Assembly: GCA_022818135.1 (NCBI GenBank)
Contig: JAFMSR010000003.1
Coordinates: 13,813,325-13,877,324 of the forward strand
DNA length: 64,000 nucleotides
DNA from: Saxidomus purpurata
Lineage: Eukaryota; Mollusca; Bivalvia; Venerida; Veneridae
Direction of reading: 5' to 3'
Numbering within the stretch: position 1 is the first letter of the stretch; each line of letters begins with the position of its first letter. Below the pieces are notes generated by a model, which worked only from the letters and a program-made list of their open reading frames with translations, did no database searches and was not told where the DNA came from. The position numbers were made by a program, and so were the translations under genes. This document shows positions 35,911 through 45,802 of this stretch, in pieces.

Positions 35911-36641
35911 CAAAAGGACCATGATGGCCTTATATTGCTCACCTGGCTACCATTGGCTATTATAAAAGGTCAACAACAATGTGGCAGAAAACAAAGTAAA
36001 AGTACAGTACAATGTAGCTCTAAAAACTAGGTCAAAAGGGCAGTGCCAATTTTGACACTAGGGGCAAAGTTAGAACAGTTAAGGGAGAAATACAATAGAC
36101 AGTGTTGCACACCAAATATCTAAGCTCAAGACCTTAAAGTCCCAGGATCTTTTTGAATTTACTGATATTGTAAAATAAATATACTGATAGGATAATGATA
36201 GAATCATGTTCTTTTCACTCTTAAACAATGTTGACATATTCATTTCTTTGATATTCAAGTCGCTTTATCACGAAAAAGAGTTACCAGGAAGCCTTTTTTA
36301 CTTTTTGCAATATCATCAAAAAAAAATACTGCTCTATATTTCTAACATTTACATCTATTTAAAAAGTAAAGTTATGAATGTGTTTGGTACAAATAAAGGT
36401 CATTTCTGACAGTAAGACATCTTTCTTGGTAAAATAAGAGCTACGTGTCAATGTAATGACTTTAAAGTTATGGAGAAGAAGATTTTCAAAAGATTTCCTA
36501 TATAAGACATGCAAGGAATATCTCTGCTAAGCTTCATCAACATTGGCTTAGTGCTAGGAGATGTCGTCCGAAGGAAATGGTGGATAGCCGGAGAGTGATC
36601 CTAAAAGCTTACACTGGCACTTTGTGCTAGGTGAGCTAAAA
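35911..36641 (-). mobile_element. HINE/pearl-like element, family F1, interrupted by a MITE
   Basis: Minus-strand 5' end tttagctcacctagcacaaa at 36641; 3' end with hairpin ggccatcatggtcc at about 35918. The body is broken by the TTAA element at 36138-36461, on either side of which F1 core sequence resumes. Confidence 0.75.
36138..36461 (-). mobile_element. piggyBac-like MITE nested in an F1 HINE
   Basis: TTAA at 36134-36137 and 36462-36465. Starts agtcccaggat. The interior matches 16388-16681 in reverse complement (gatataataaata-type and ttaccaggaagcc parts). Confidence 0.68.
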
Positions 36642-36696
36642 GCAGAACTTTCATATTAATGCCTCGCATTTAATTGCAAAATTAAGTTCTGAATAA

Positions 36697-37605
36697 AAAG
36701 ACATGAGGGCCACAATAGCCCTATATAACTCACCTGAGTATCATTGCACTTTTTAAAAAAGTAGGTCAAAAGATCACAATTAAGGTCAGTCATAGGAATT
36801 TTTAAAATAACTGCAAAACTGCAATAACAGTCCAACTTCCATCTCTCTGGCTTGAAAAATAAAAACTAGACAAAAGGTCAAATAGCATCAAAACTGTGCA
36901 TATGGTTCAAATTTCACTGCTGTAGCTTCAAAAACAGGAAGGTAGGTTAGCAGGTGAAGGTCAGTGTTGGCAGTTGAAATCTATATCTTAATTGTAAACA
37001 TGATCCAAATTTCATTTCTGTAGCTACTGAAAGTATCTGCATGCAAAACTAGCCATATAATTCAAATTTCATTACTGTAGCTTAAAAAACAAGACAGTAG
37101 GTCAAGTCACCCGGGATGGAGCCAACTTGGGACTTCAATGTAGATTTGAACAACCTTGGCACAGGACCTCTAAGCATTGATACAAGTCAAATATTTCGGT
37201 TTAAAAATTGCTCTATATAACTATGTAAAACAAAATGACTCCCAGGGTGTGGTCAAATTTTATTCCAAGGTATGATTTGAACAACCTTGAATGGGGACCA
37301 TTAGAAAATGCTACATACAAAGTATCTATGATCTTGGCCTTACGGTTTTGGAAAAGTAGATTTTTTACAGTTTCCAATATTAACATTTATGTAACCCCTA
37401 GGGTGGGGTCAATTTAGACATATTGCATGAATCCACTGTCTTTGAAGGAATATGTTATCTCCCCCACTACCAGAAACTGATCAATTTTGGCTCAGTTCTT
37501 TCAGAAGGGATGTTGTTTGAAAATGTGAATGTATGACTGACGTTCAGACATCAGTGATCACAATAACTCACCCACAGCACAAAGTGCTCAGGTTAGCTAA
37601 TAAAA
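36697..37605 (-). mobile_element. Old, diverged HINE of family F1
   Basis: Left end acatgagggccacaatagcc and right end cacaaagtgctcaggttagc are degraded F1 termini. The core is much more diverged than in other copies. Confidence 0.65.
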
Positions 37606-37685
37606 CTGTAATTACACAACTTCGTCAATATTTCAATCATTGCTTTTAGCTAACTTTATAACATTACAGACATTTTTGTTTTCAG

Positions 37686-37816
37686 ATTCTAACAATGGCA
37701 GTGGAGTGGTTGATAAAAAATTTACAAGCAAGTCTATACAAAGTTTCACAACTACTGGCATTTTGTCTCGTAAGCAAAGTTTTTGGTGTGATATATTTGC
37801 TGATAAATCATGGTAG
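37686..37816 (+). CDS. Possible last exon of an unrecognised gene convergent to FAN1
   Basis: Strong acceptor (ttttgttttcag) followed by an open phase-1 frame of 42 residues to a TAG at 37814-37816. It reads SNNGSGVVDKKFTSKSIQSF and ends FWCDIFADKSW. The composition looks like real protein and the stop lies 233 bases from the FAN1 stop on the other strand. Alternatively the exon could end at a donor overlapping the stop (tcatg/gtaggc). No family recognised. Confidence 0.4.
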
Positions 37817-38049
37817 GCGACTCTTTTTTACATCTAAATATTACTTCCCTTTTCACATAAGCTAGCTGCTGTCTATTGTTTCATTTTTGTCGAACATGGT
37901 CCAAATGTGAATCACATTCTTTGATATGAAATGAAAGTATAATCTCCAAAACAAAAATCAGATCTGTGTATAAATTAGATGTAATGCCCATTTTTATCTT
38001 CCCAGCTCATCTAGTTTAACACAGATCTTCTTCATAGAAACGTGTAATA
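37817..38049. other. Convergent 3' flank
   Basis: Between the possible plus-strand gene end and the FAN1 stop. It would hold both 3' UTRs; no clear AATAAA was placed. Confidence 0.4.
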
Positions 38050-38090
38050 TCAGTTTTTCACAACTGGCTTGAGTTTCTTTGAACCAACAG
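38050..38090 (-). CDS. FAN1: FAN1 nuclease, last coding exon
   Basis: 41 bases after the acceptor tttattttcag. They complete a codon split G|CT (Ala) and read VGSKKLKPVVKN to a TGA at 38050-38052. This short basic tail after the last beta strand of the VRR-NUC domain agrees in place and length with the end of FAN1 proteins. Confidence 0.8.
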
Positions 38091-38435
38091 CTGAAAATAA
38101 AGACAAATACCTAATTATGTAACTCGTATTTTAAGAAGCAAGTACAAAACTGCAAGTTCAATACCTCCTATATAGAATACATCAATGTCTGTTTCAAAAT
38201 TTTAGCAAGTTAAGAAATAACAATGATTTACCTTTGACATACAGCACTGTAATATTTTCAGTGCAACAGTTTATCAGGTAATGTCTACATAAGTACATGT
38301 ACTTTAATACATGGCACAAATCAGTGTCATTTCAGAAATTTTAGCCACTAAAAAGGTGGAAAGGTGTATCTTTTTTACAGCATTCAACCTCATCAGCAAC
38401 AACTTTCAGCAGATTAAGAGATCGGAATAATGTAC

Positions 38436-38541
38436 CTTTTACATAGCACACTTCCGCATCTACTCCCAGTTTTAGCAGGTAGTCTATCCACAATATCTGC
38501 TTGTATGACAGCCTGTCGTTTGGACCTTTCACCTCGCAAAT
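38436..38541 (-). CDS. FAN1: FAN1 nuclease, penultimate exon (E-x-K of the active site)
   Basis: 106 bases between the acceptor tttcaccctag and the donor gtacat. Reads ICEVKGPNDRLSYKQILWID and then LGVDAEVCYVK. FAN1 (Fanconi-associated nuclease 1) is a 5' flap and interstrand-crosslink repair nuclease in the nucleus; its C-terminal VRR-NUC domain uses a PD-(D/E)xK site. The E and K of that site are in CEVKG here. Without splicing at gtacat the frame would run on to a stop at 38341 with unrelated residues; the spliced version matches the family. Confidence 0.9.
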
Positions 38542-40102
38542 CTAGGGTGAAACAAGAATTGTTTGTACTGCCAGCAGGAGATACACAGTTTAAACAGAAT
38601 CACATGAGCTATGTTTAATTCATACATTGTAGGTGAAGTTTTGAATGTTTGTTTCTTTTCTTAAAAGCTGTTTAACAAGAGCTGTCACATGACAGCACGC
38701 TCGACTATTCGAAAGGTTGTTAGTGAAATGGGTTTTTTGTCTAAGAACAGGAGTATTGTGTAATTGTCTATAAGAATTAAGGTCAAAGATATGAAACTTG
38801 TTCAAAGACCTTTGTAAATGTACATTACATTCAAAGCCTTACTCTGAATTCTGTAAGCCAACTGGAGGGAGAAGGAGGGGATAATTTCAAAGAAATACAT
38901 AATCTTGTAAATTTGATCATGAATAACTTTGTAACTTTTCAAAATTGATATGTATTGAATTAAAAAAGCATGACCGCTGCATGCTGCGTAATTATTCATG
39001 ATAGTTCAAAAGAAAGCTATTTCGAGTATTTCGATGTTAGTCTGGTAAAAACTGTGACAAAATTCTAAGTTAAAAGGGGCATAAATGTGTCAAAAATCAA
39101 AAACAATGGTGAAGATGTTGACAGTAAACATACATTTTAAGTTTTAAGTCCATAAAAAAATTAAAGTTAAAAAGGGGCATAAATCTGTCAAAAATAAAAA
39201 CAGAGTTATGGGGATTGTTTGCTCAGATGATGATGTTGATGGTAGACACATACTTTGAGTTTTAAGTCAATACCTTTGATAGTATTCAAGATATTTAAAT
39301 TTATAAAAATCTTTAACAAAAAATTCTACGTTAAAGAGGGGCATAAATCTGTCAAAAATCAAAACAGAGTTATGAGGATTGTTTCCTCAGGTGCAGATGT
39401 TGATGGTAAAGATATATTTTGAGTTTCAAGTCAATACCTTTGATAATATGCAAGATATTTGAATTTATAAAAAACTTAACAAAAATTCTAAGTTAAAAAG
39501 GGGCATAAATCTGACAAAAATCATAACAGAGTTATGCAGATTGTTTGCTCAGGTGAAGATGTTGATGGTAAAGATATATTTTGAGTTTCAAGTAATATAC
39601 AAGATATTTGAATTTATAAAAAACTTTAACCAAAAATTCTAAGTTAAAAAGGGGCATAAATCTGTCAAAAATCAAAACAGAGTTATGCGGATTGTTTGCT
39701 CAGGTGAAGATGTTGATGGTAAAGATATATTTTGAGTTTCAAGTCAATACCTTTGATAATATGCAGTATATTTGAATTTACAAAAAACTTTAACCAGAAA
39801 TTCTAAGTTAAAAAGGGGAATAATTCTGTCAAAAATCAAAACAGAGTTATTAGGATTGTTTGCTCAGGTGAAGATGTTGATGGTAAACATATAGTTTGAG
39901 TTTCAAGTCAATACCTTTGATAATATACAAGATATTTGAATTTATAAAAAACTTTAACCAAAAATTCTAAGTTTAAAAGGGGCATAAATCTGTCAAAAAT
40001 CAAAACAAGAGTTATGCGGATTGTTTGCTCAGGTGAAGATGTTGATGGTAAAGATATCTTTTGAGTTTCAAGTCAATACCTTCGATAATATGCAAGATAT
40101 TT

Positions 40103-43100
40103 TTTTTTTTATCATTTATTTCAACATATATGATTTATGAGATATACATATACTTATTTCCATACAAAAACAATATCTGATGTTAAAATCCCTTGGTAAA
40201 TATGCTGATTCACGCTTAACACTTCAAAACAGTATTGTAATTTAATTCAAAATGCATTAAAAAAAGATAAAGAAAAGAGGAAATATGATTTGTGTGTCGT
40301 CTCCAGTGCAGGTTTGTTCTTTCTGTTATTCAGTCTTATACAAACATATATAATAGTCATCGTATACAACAAGGTACGAGGTTTTGTTGTGTAAAAACTT
40401 AGAAAATATTAAGAGTTCCCCATTTTAAATTATGATATTGAATTTTGCCATTCATTTCAGCTATTTCTTTTTCTATCCTGATTCTGTTTTTCAGATAATT
40501 AATGTAAATGTCAAAAAGTGGTAACTTTTTTCTGTATTTCATTTGAAAAATAAAAGACTTCATCAAAATGATAAGAAAGTTTACAACATTAGTTTTCATG
40601 TTATTTTGTAATATTCCAAAGCTTATGTTTTCTAAATTGAAATGAATAACAAAGTTATGTCTTTGTAAAAACTCACTTAATCTATTCCATAAAATTTGAG
40701 CATAAGTACATGTCCAAAATAAATGTTCTTGACTTTCAGGATGCATATTACAGAAGTCGCATATATTTGTGTTAGCTATGTTCATTTTTAACAAGGTCGT
40801 GTTTGTGGGTAAAATTCGCATGATATATTTATACTGGAAATTTCTCATTTTTGTGTCAATTGTTGCTTTAAAGGTCTGAGAGTATACTCTTTTCCAGTTA
40901 ATGTCGATTTTATTTAGAGTTTTTTCCCATTTTATTTCCGATTTCAGTAACATTGAGTTTGAGTTAACGTTGAACTGTTTTGTGTACAACAATTTGTTTG
41001 GCGTTTTCGATTGTTTTAGTGCATACAATAACTTCGGTTTAATATCATATATTATGCCTTCTGTTTTCAACATTTCTTTTAATCTTCTTGGAATACTACT
41101 AATGAGTTGGTAGTACATTAGAAAGTCACTGTTTTCTAGTTCATATATACGCTTAAACTCTTCAAAGCAGTAAAAAGTATTTTTTCTGTAGTCAAAAAAG
41201 TGTTCTATATTTGTTATTCCTTTTTCATGCCATTTCTTAAAGTAGAACGTATTTTTGTCTTTTTTTTATATTTGAATTATTCCATATGATCTGTTTACCT
41301 AACTGTTCCAAAGAATTTGTTTGATTTATTTTTGTCCATGCTATTAGAATGTCACTTAGAAATTTGTTTTCTTTACATATACTTTTTACATCATTTTCAG
41401 CTAAATTACATTGAAATACAAATGTGCCACCTACTTTATCTAATATATCTCTGTAAAATATACTCCATAGTTTACTTGATTCATTTTCACAGAATCTTTT
41501 AACCCAACACGCCTTGATTGCATTTAAAAATTTATTTAGGTCTATCATTTTTATCCCACCTTGTTCATAACTCAGCTGCAAAACTTCCCTTTTGACCTTC
41601 TCTGGTTTTTTATCCCATATAAAATTATACATAACTTTTACAATATCTTTTATTGTGTTTAAATCAGGATTTGGTAGTACAGTTAAAGGATATATTAGCT
41701 TTGGTATTGCAAATGTTTTTATAACAGTGATCTTTCCTAGGAGAGTTAGTTTTCTGTGTTCCCATTGTTTTAAACAGTTTTTAAAACTATTTAGTTTAGG
41801 TTCCAAGTTAACTTTTTGATTTGTTTCAGGATTGTTTGTGAATACCATGCCTAAAGTTTTCGCTGATTCAGAGGTCCAAATAAATTTATTTTTTGGGCTT
41901 AATTTAATGTTTGTATGGTTCAGCGATCCAACACGCAATACTGTGGTTTTGTGATAGTTTAATTGTAAACCTGCTATATTTCCGAAATTTGTAATAACAC
42001 TGACTAATTCATTAAACGATGTTTCTTCTCCATTATTCAGAAAAGTTGCATCATCTGCAAAAAGTGTTTGTTTAATTTCTTGTCCATGTATTGTAATACC
42101 TTTTATTTGTTTATCAATTTCTATATAGTTTGCGAGAGGTTCAATACACAAAATGAACAGCAGAGATGAAAGTGGACAACCTTGTCTTAAACCACGCTTT
42201 ATGGGAAATTGTTCGGTCAGATGACCGTTATTTATGACTACGCTATTTATATCGTTGTAAAACAGCTTTATCCAGTTTATAAAAGACTGTCCAAAATTAA
42301 AGTTCTCTAAACATTTGAAAACAAAAGAATGACTGAGGCTGTCAAATGCTTTTTCAAAATCAGCAAATATAAGAAGCCCTGGTGTTTTGTTGTCATTTAA
42401 GAATTGTATTGTTTCAAATATAAGTCTGACATTTTCGCCAATGTACCTATTTTTCAGAAACCCTGTTTGTGCTCGATTTATAACAGCATTTATTACTTTT
42501 TTCAATCGATTAGCAATTGCCTTTGTAGCCATTTTATAATCCACATTTAGTAGACTGATTGGACGCCAATTTGATAGGACAAGTGTATCTTTTCCTTCTT
42601 TTGGAAGCAACGTAATTATTCCCTGCTTCTGTAATTCGGTTAAATGATTATTTGTATATGAGTAATTTAAAGACGCAATATAATATTGTTTTATATTTTC
42701 CCAGAAAACCTTATAAAATTCGCTTGTTATGCCATCTGAGCCTGGACTTTTATTGTTTTTCATTTCATTTAGGGCTTGAAGCATTCGTGTTCTGTTAATA
42801 TACCTTCGCATAAAGATTTCTGATTCTCATCTATCTTATTCAAATGTAAATTAAAGAAATCATATTTGGATTCCAAGTCCGGCTTTTTTGAGTAAAGAGT
42901 TGCGTAAAATCTTTTTTGTTCCATTAAAATTTGGTCCTGATCAGTCACGTCTTTTTCACCAATTTTGAGTTTGTAGATAGTTTTTCTTTCAGCATTTCGT
43001 TTTTCTAAATTTGCAAAGTATTTGCTGTTTTTTTCGTTTCTCTCAATATTGATTGCCTTACTACGAATTAAAAATCCATCAATTTTTGAGTTATATATCT

Positions 43101-43190
43101 TTTCAAGTTCTTGTCTTTTTATTTCCAATAGAGTTTCTGTATTGTCTACACCAATATTATTCATAATTTTAGTTTCCAAATTATATATTT
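40103..43190 (-). mobile_element. 5'-truncated L1/Tx1-like LINE
   Basis: Minus orientation, with an A tail (T run at 40101-40110 on the plus strand) and about 290 bases of 3' UTR. The endonuclease domain is missing. It is bounded on both sides by a 188-base direct duplication of F2 sequence (39915-40102 and 43191-43378; one mismatch). Confidence 0.85.
40399..43190 (-). pseudogene. LINE ORF2 remnant: reverse transcriptase and C-terminal zinc finger
   Basis: Three open segments in two frames together form the C-terminal two thirds of an ORF2. The first (43190 to 42769) is the linker before RT. The second (42811 to 41237) has NNKSPGSDGI, FADFEKAFDSL (motif A), RGLRQGCPLSSLLF (motif B) and the FADD box (motif C). 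The third (about 41245 to 40399) has CDFCNMHPESQEHLFWTC, a zf-RVT-type finger. Breaks are one-base shifts near 42790 and in an A run near 41260. These motifs are typical of L1-clade LINEs. Confidence 0.9.
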
Positions 43191-43894
43191 CTTTGATAAT
43201 ATACAAGATATTTGAATTTATAAAAAACTTTAACCAAAAATTCTAAGTTTAAAAGGGGCATAAATCTGTCAAAAATCAAAACAAGAGTTATGCGGATTGT
43301 TTGCTCAGGTGAAGATGTTGATGGTAAAGATATCTTTTGAGTTTCAAGTCAATACCTTTGATAATATGCAAGATATTTGACTTTACAAAAAACTTTAACC
43401 AAAAATTCTAAGTTAAAAAGGGGCATAAATCTGTCAAAAATCAAAACAGAGTTATTGGGATTGTTTGCTCAGGTGAAGATGTTGATGGTAAACATATAGT
43501 TTGAGTTTCAAGTCAATACCTTTGATAGTATTCAAGATATTTGACTTTATTAAAAACTTTAACCAACGCAGACGCCGACACCAACGCCGACGCTCGGGCG
43601 AGTGCAATAGCCTCCTTATTCTTCAAATAGTCGAGCTAAAAATGCTTTTTTCCCTTTCACTACACACATTAATAGATATACATGTATCTCAATGGAAGGT
43701 CACAAATCTAAATACATCCACAAAATACAAAATTACAATTTCAACAGTAACATTAATACTTATCATTGTTGCTAGAGGTTCTTGCTAAACAGTGCAAATT
43801 ATAATCATGATCTGCACTGGTCACAAAGGCAGTACAACTCCCCCCCCCCTTCCCAAGTGTTAAAGCACTGAGCAATGGGTCCAGGATAATGTAC

Positions 43895-44023
43895 CTTGAA
43901 CTGTTTGGTGTCTGTGTTCCACAAAGTCAGATCAGGAAATCCACTCCTGGTATGCCGAGGATCTTTCACATATCTCTCCAGAATACCGCCAACCACTGGT
44001 CCATCCATACAGCTGATCAGATT
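43895..44023 (-). CDS. FAN1: FAN1 nuclease, exon with the PD motif of VRR-NUC
   Basis: 129 bases, 43 codons in phase 0, between the acceptor atctatattgaacag and the donor gtacat. Reads CMDGPVVGGILERYVKDPRH and then SGFPDLTLWNTDTKQFK. The Pro-Asp pair in GFPDL is the first half of the PD-(D/E)xK site; the second half (E-x-K) is in the exon at 38436-38541. The intron between them is 5353 bases and is almost filled by the F2 element with its nested LINE. The match to FAN1 is by recognition of the conserved domain end; no break is seen. Confidence 0.9.
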
Positions 44024-44121
44024 CTGTTCAATATAGATTATTGAGAAAGTACTTTTTCTTGCTGGATGTCTAGATTTTATGTACATTATAAAGAGCCTAT
44101 TGGTTTCTCATGTTCGTAGTA

Positions 44122-45089
44122 AGAGGCTGCTTCAAAAAGTAATGTTACTTATGGCTTTCTATAGTCAAAACGCGCGTTCTGGTTCAATAATTCTATTCAG
44201 CCTAGTAGGCCAATTTAATAGCTACATAAGCACGAAAACCTTGTGCAAATCGATGAACATTTGACAAAGTATTCCACTTTTATAGGTGTGTTACTAATAT
44301 ACACTGTGCAAGTTGCTGTCTTACAAATGAATACTGAAGTAAAAGTAGAAATATGTGCCTACATAGAAGGCCGCGTTGCTCTAAGTATACCGCCAAAACA
44401 AGTTTATAACGAACTGAATGATATATATGGGCCTTCCCTGGTATCGTATATGACAGTTTGCAGATGGTATAAAAAAAGTTAAACCTGGAATATCCGTCAT
44501 TAAAGATGCGGGTCGAAAAGGGCGACCAAAGACATCTGTTACAGATAAAAATATGTCTGCTGTGAGGGCATTTGTAGACGAAGATGGGAGATATACGGTG
44601 GAAGAGATAGCCAATAAGGTAGGGATATCAGAAGGCAGCGTCCATGCTATTCTGACCAAACATTTTGGACTTACAAAGGTATGAGCTCGTTGGGTCTCCC
44701 ATTTGCTTACCACAGACCAGAAAAAGCAGCTCATAAAAGTTGGGGGGTAGTGGAGTTTCTGAACAAAGAAAAAGTTAATGTCTTGAAGCATCCTCCCTAT
44801 TCACCCGATTTAAGTCCGTGCGACTTTTTTCTGTTCCCTCGGCTCAAGAAAGTTCTTTCTGGGTGGAGATATGACAGCAGAAATGCACTTGGAAGTGCAG
44901 TGCATCAGTGCCTGAGACAGACACCAAGGGCAGACTACTTTGGCGATATTAGGAAATGGATAGTGAGATTACAAAAGTGCATTTCTGTTAAGGGAGAATA
45001 TTTTGAGGGGTTGGAATAATTTCATCTGAGGTACTATTGACCGTCTTACATTTATTAATCTAGTAACATTACTTTTTGAAGCACCCTCG
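44122..45089 (+). mobile_element. mariner element, internally deleted
   Basis: 28-base terminal inverted repeats (gctgcttcaaaaagtaatgt in the left end) with two mismatches, flanked by TA (44120-44121, 45090-45091). 968 bases, shorter than the usual 1.3 kb. It lies in a FAN1 intron. Confidence 0.9.
44327..45019 (+). pseudogene. mariner transposase remnant
   Basis: ATG at 44327 opens MNTEVKVEICAYIEGRVALS, the start of the N-terminal helix-turn-helix part, and stops at 44480 through a shift in an A run. The next frame reads RKGRPKTSV and EDGRYTVEEIANKVGISEG, the second DNA-binding part. A TGA follows near 44682. The middle of the catalytic domain is deleted, and the sequence resumes at VEFLNKEKVNVLKHPPYSPD, the block with the last catalytic Asp, to a stop at 45017-45019. 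It cannot make an active enzyme. Confidence 0.88.
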
Positions 45090-45537
45090 TATCTCCTAAA
45101 CCCCACGAAGGATTTTCATAAAACTTGTGTCAAATGTACATCTCCATAAGATGCAGAACCAATTTCCAAATCCACAGGGTCAACATCACACTGAGGGATG
45201 GTTGGCAGTGATTTTTGGGGTCTTGTGTCCACTGCATATCTCCTAAACCCTATGAAAGATTTTTATGAAATGTTCATCTTAACAGGACAATGTGAAGGAC
45301 CCATCTTCTAATCTTGCAGGCTCAAGGTCAAATGTACCGGTAAGTGTTAGTTTTATAGTAGGTGGTATTTGAAAAGCGTAGAATCTAACACCATTAACAT
45401 AAATAATGCATGTAAATGACACAGAAAGGGCATGATCAAACAAAGTTGCTTTAAATATCCTATCTGGGGATCAATGGTTAGCTATGGACCATGTATTAAA
45501 CTAGGTGCAATTGAAAAGCCACTTAAAACTAGGTTAC

Positions 45538-45636
45538 CTGATGTGTTTCAGGGCCAGAAAACTTTTCCCAGTTTATTCCAGTACACATTTTCCCTTCATG
45601 CTCACTCCAGATGCGACCCACCTCTGTGGTAAGCTC
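45538..45636 (-). CDS. FAN1: FAN1 nuclease, upstream internal exon
   Basis: 99 bases, 33 codons in phase 0, between the acceptor ctctttatccag and the donor gtaacc. Reads ELTTEVGRIWSEHEGKMCTG and then INWEKFSGPETHQ. This is the helical stretch that comes just before the CxxGPVVxGI segment in FAN1. It joins in phase to the exon at 43895-44023, with the mariner in the intron between. Confidence 0.85.
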
Positions 45637-45802
45637 CTGGATAAAGAGTTAATGAATGTAACTTTAGTTTCAGTCTCTATGACCCAACTGCACTTGATAA
45701 CAAGAGCTTTATACTGTTTCCTAGAAGTATCTTTGCTTATACAATGTTAGTGTGATTTTAAAAACTTTCATGTCAAAGTTTAAATGAAAGTTTTACATTC
45801 TA

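Larger units (their letters stand above)
38674..43642 (-). mobile_element. HINE-like element, family F2, interrupted by a LINE
   Basis: Minus-strand 5' end tttttagctcgactatttga at 43642, a gcgtcggcgtcggtg stretch, tandem core units of about 166 bases (aaaaaggggcataaatctgt), 3' end cgaatagtcgagcgtgctgt with hairpin gctgtcatgtgacagc and terminal cttgtt at 38674. It lies wholly in a FAN1 intron. A LINE occupies 40103-43190 inside it. Confidence 0.85.

Noticed and set aside
38341..38435. Extension of the FAN1 penultimate exon to the stop at 38341
   Set aside because: Residues after CYVK do not look like FAN1, whereas splicing at gtacat to 38090 gives a tail that does.
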